Below, in pieces: positions 16,236 to 17,102 of a stretch of DNA of 17,102 nucleotides (position 1 is its first letter; every line of letters begins with the position of its first letter). Origin of the DNA: JARRQB01 sp965368585 (GTDB taxonomy: Bacteria; Pseudomonadota; Gammaproteobacteria; Chromatiales; Chromatiaceae); the NCBI GenBank assembly GCA_965368585.1, contig CBDUNM010000114.1, positions 1 through 17,102 on the forward strand. Direction: 5' to 3'. Below the pieces are notes generated by a model. That model searched no databases. It had not been told where the DNA came from and saw nothing but the letters and a program-made list of their open reading frames with translations. The translations under genes were made by a program, and so were the position numbers.

Positions 16236-17102
16236 CTATGATGTAGTGTCAGTCTTCTCGCGATCGGAAAGATCGGGGCCCCCAAGCGATTGGTGATTCG
16301 GTCCGCTCGCAACAAGCGGTTTGGGAGAATCGCAGCAGAATTGCGTCGCCTCCCGCAGGATCCAATCTCGAAATGCGGCCACCCTCGCAGTATTTGCCTC
16401 CTCTTCGAGCGTAACCACGTAGTAGGCATTGTCGAGCGGCAGTCGGATATCGAACGGAACGATTAATCGGCCTTCGTCGATATCGTCTGCGGCCAATGCC
16501 TCGATGCCGAGTGCGATGCCTTGTCCGGCCATAGCCGCTTGGAGCGCCAGATGGACGGAATTGAAATGTGGTCCCCTGTTCGCAGACAGTTCAGATACTC
16601 CCGCTGCCGCAAGCCAGGCGGCCCAGTCAGGACGACCTTCCCAGGGCGTATCATCATGCAACAAGATTTGAAACTCGAGATCGCTGGGTGTGCGTAGCGG
16701 TTGCTTGCCTGTAAGCAATGCCGGGCTGCATAACGGCACGATGGCAACGCGAAACAGCCGGTCGACCCGGCAGCCTGGGTAGTTGCCGTGTCCAAAGCGG
16801 ATCGCCACGTCGACGCCGCCGGTTCGGAAGTGCTCGCTTACCGCGGTTTCAGCAAGCCGCGTGTCGACTTGATCGAGGCTACCGGCGATGCGTAGATCAA
16901 TGCGGGGTTCGTCGGTATAAAAACGCGCCAAGCGCGGCAACAACCACTTCGCGGTGAACGACGGTGCAGCCTCGACTGCCAGCAAATCCTGGTCGTCGGA
17001 GCCGCGCATGCTCGCCACCCCTTTGCTGAGCATGCAGAAGGCTTTTTGTAGCAGTGGTTGTCCGGCCAGCCCAGCTTCGGTCAACGCCAAACCACGATTC
17101 AA
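16236..17102 (-). CDS. LysR-family regulator, GcvA-like, 5' end outside the window
   Basis: Partial gene: 288 codons ending at 16236, with the N-terminal helix-turn-helix (about 50 residues) lying beyond the right edge. The visible part starts in the linker with RGLALTEAG, followed by the periplasmic-binding-protein-like effector domain: FTAKWLLPRLARFY, DVAIRFGHGNYPG, LCSPALL, PWEGRPDWAAWLAAAG, MAGQGIALG and GRLIVPFDIRLPLDNAYYVV. These blocks are those of GcvA-type LysR proteins, which control many different target genes, so the name does not imply glycine cleavage control. The tail after FRDWILREA is about 35 residues long, poor in conserved residues and longer than usual. It shares its strand with the glutamate dehydrogenase gene downstream, 534 bp away; a regulatory link is possible but unproven. 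No terminator is obvious. Confidence 0.9.
   Translation of the reverse strand: MNRGLALTEAGLAGQPLLQKAFCMLSKGVASMRGSDDQDLLAVEAAPSFTAKWLLPRLARFYTDEPRIDLRIAGSLDQVDTRLAETAVSEHFRTGGVDVAIRFGHGNYPGCRVDRLFRVAIVPLCSPALLTGKQPLRTPSDLEFQILLHDDTPWEGRPDWAAWLAAAGVSELSANRGPHFNSVHLALQAAMAGQGIALGIEALAADDIDEGRLIVPFDIRLPLDNAYYVVTLEEEANTARVAAFRDWILREATQFCCDSPKPLVASGPNHQSLGGPDLSDREKTDTTS

Noticed and set aside
16226..16250. TTGACA followed by TATGAT as a plus-strand promoter
   Set aside because: The two boxes are only about 7 bases apart, and nothing is encoded downstream on that strand.
1..17102. CRISPR array, tRNA genes or toxin-antitoxin pair
   Set aside because: I saw no regularly spaced direct repeats, no cloverleaf-like sequence and no small gene pair with recognisable toxin or antitoxin motifs.

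Overview
The window is a GC-rich stretch of a proteobacterial chromosome, most likely gammaproteobacterial. That guess rests on the gene families (HAE1-type RND pump with its adaptor, bacterial PEP carboxylase, GcvA-like LysR regulator) and cannot be made more precise from the sequence. It has five convincing intact genes, one gene cut by the right edge, and a large amount of decayed mobile DNA between them.

Layout from left to right: 73-693 (-) is the N-terminal part of an IS110-family transposase, with its left-end region probably beyond 693. 1260-3434 (+) is a type III glutamine synthetase, followed by a hairpin. 3538-3904 (+) is the C-terminal end of an IS3/IS481-like integrase, broken over three frames. 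8204-3991 (-) is a two-gene operon for a periplasmic adaptor and an RND efflux pump, overlapping by 4 bp. 9130-8416 (-) is a 5'-truncated, decayed group II intron with RT/maturase pieces (YADD motif, maturase region) and recognisable ribozyme domains V and VI. 9183-9386 (+) is a tail fragment resembling a molybdenum hydroxylase large subunit. 9446-12124 (+) is PEP carboxylase. 12124-12424 is a 301-bp MITE-like element with perfect 19-bp terminal inverted repeats; its first base is the last base of the ppc stop codon. 15701-12771 (-) is a medium-size (976 aa) NAD-type glutamate dehydrogenase with a probable terminator. 17102-16236 (-) is a partial LysR regulator.

Glutamine synthetase, glutamate dehydrogenase and PEP carboxylase all act where carbon meets nitrogen: ammonium assimilation, glutamate catabolism to 2-oxoglutarate, and oxaloacetate replenishment. 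They are not in one operon (mixed strands, mobile scars between them), so joint regulation is only a possibility. The RND operon is a separate export module with no outer-membrane channel or regulator in view.

I found no intact new defence or mobile system, no CRISPR array, no tRNA and no rRNA gene. The most interesting items are the group II intron remnant, whose maturase reading frame ends inside ribozyme domain V, and the hairpin-rich inverted-repeat element abutting ppc.
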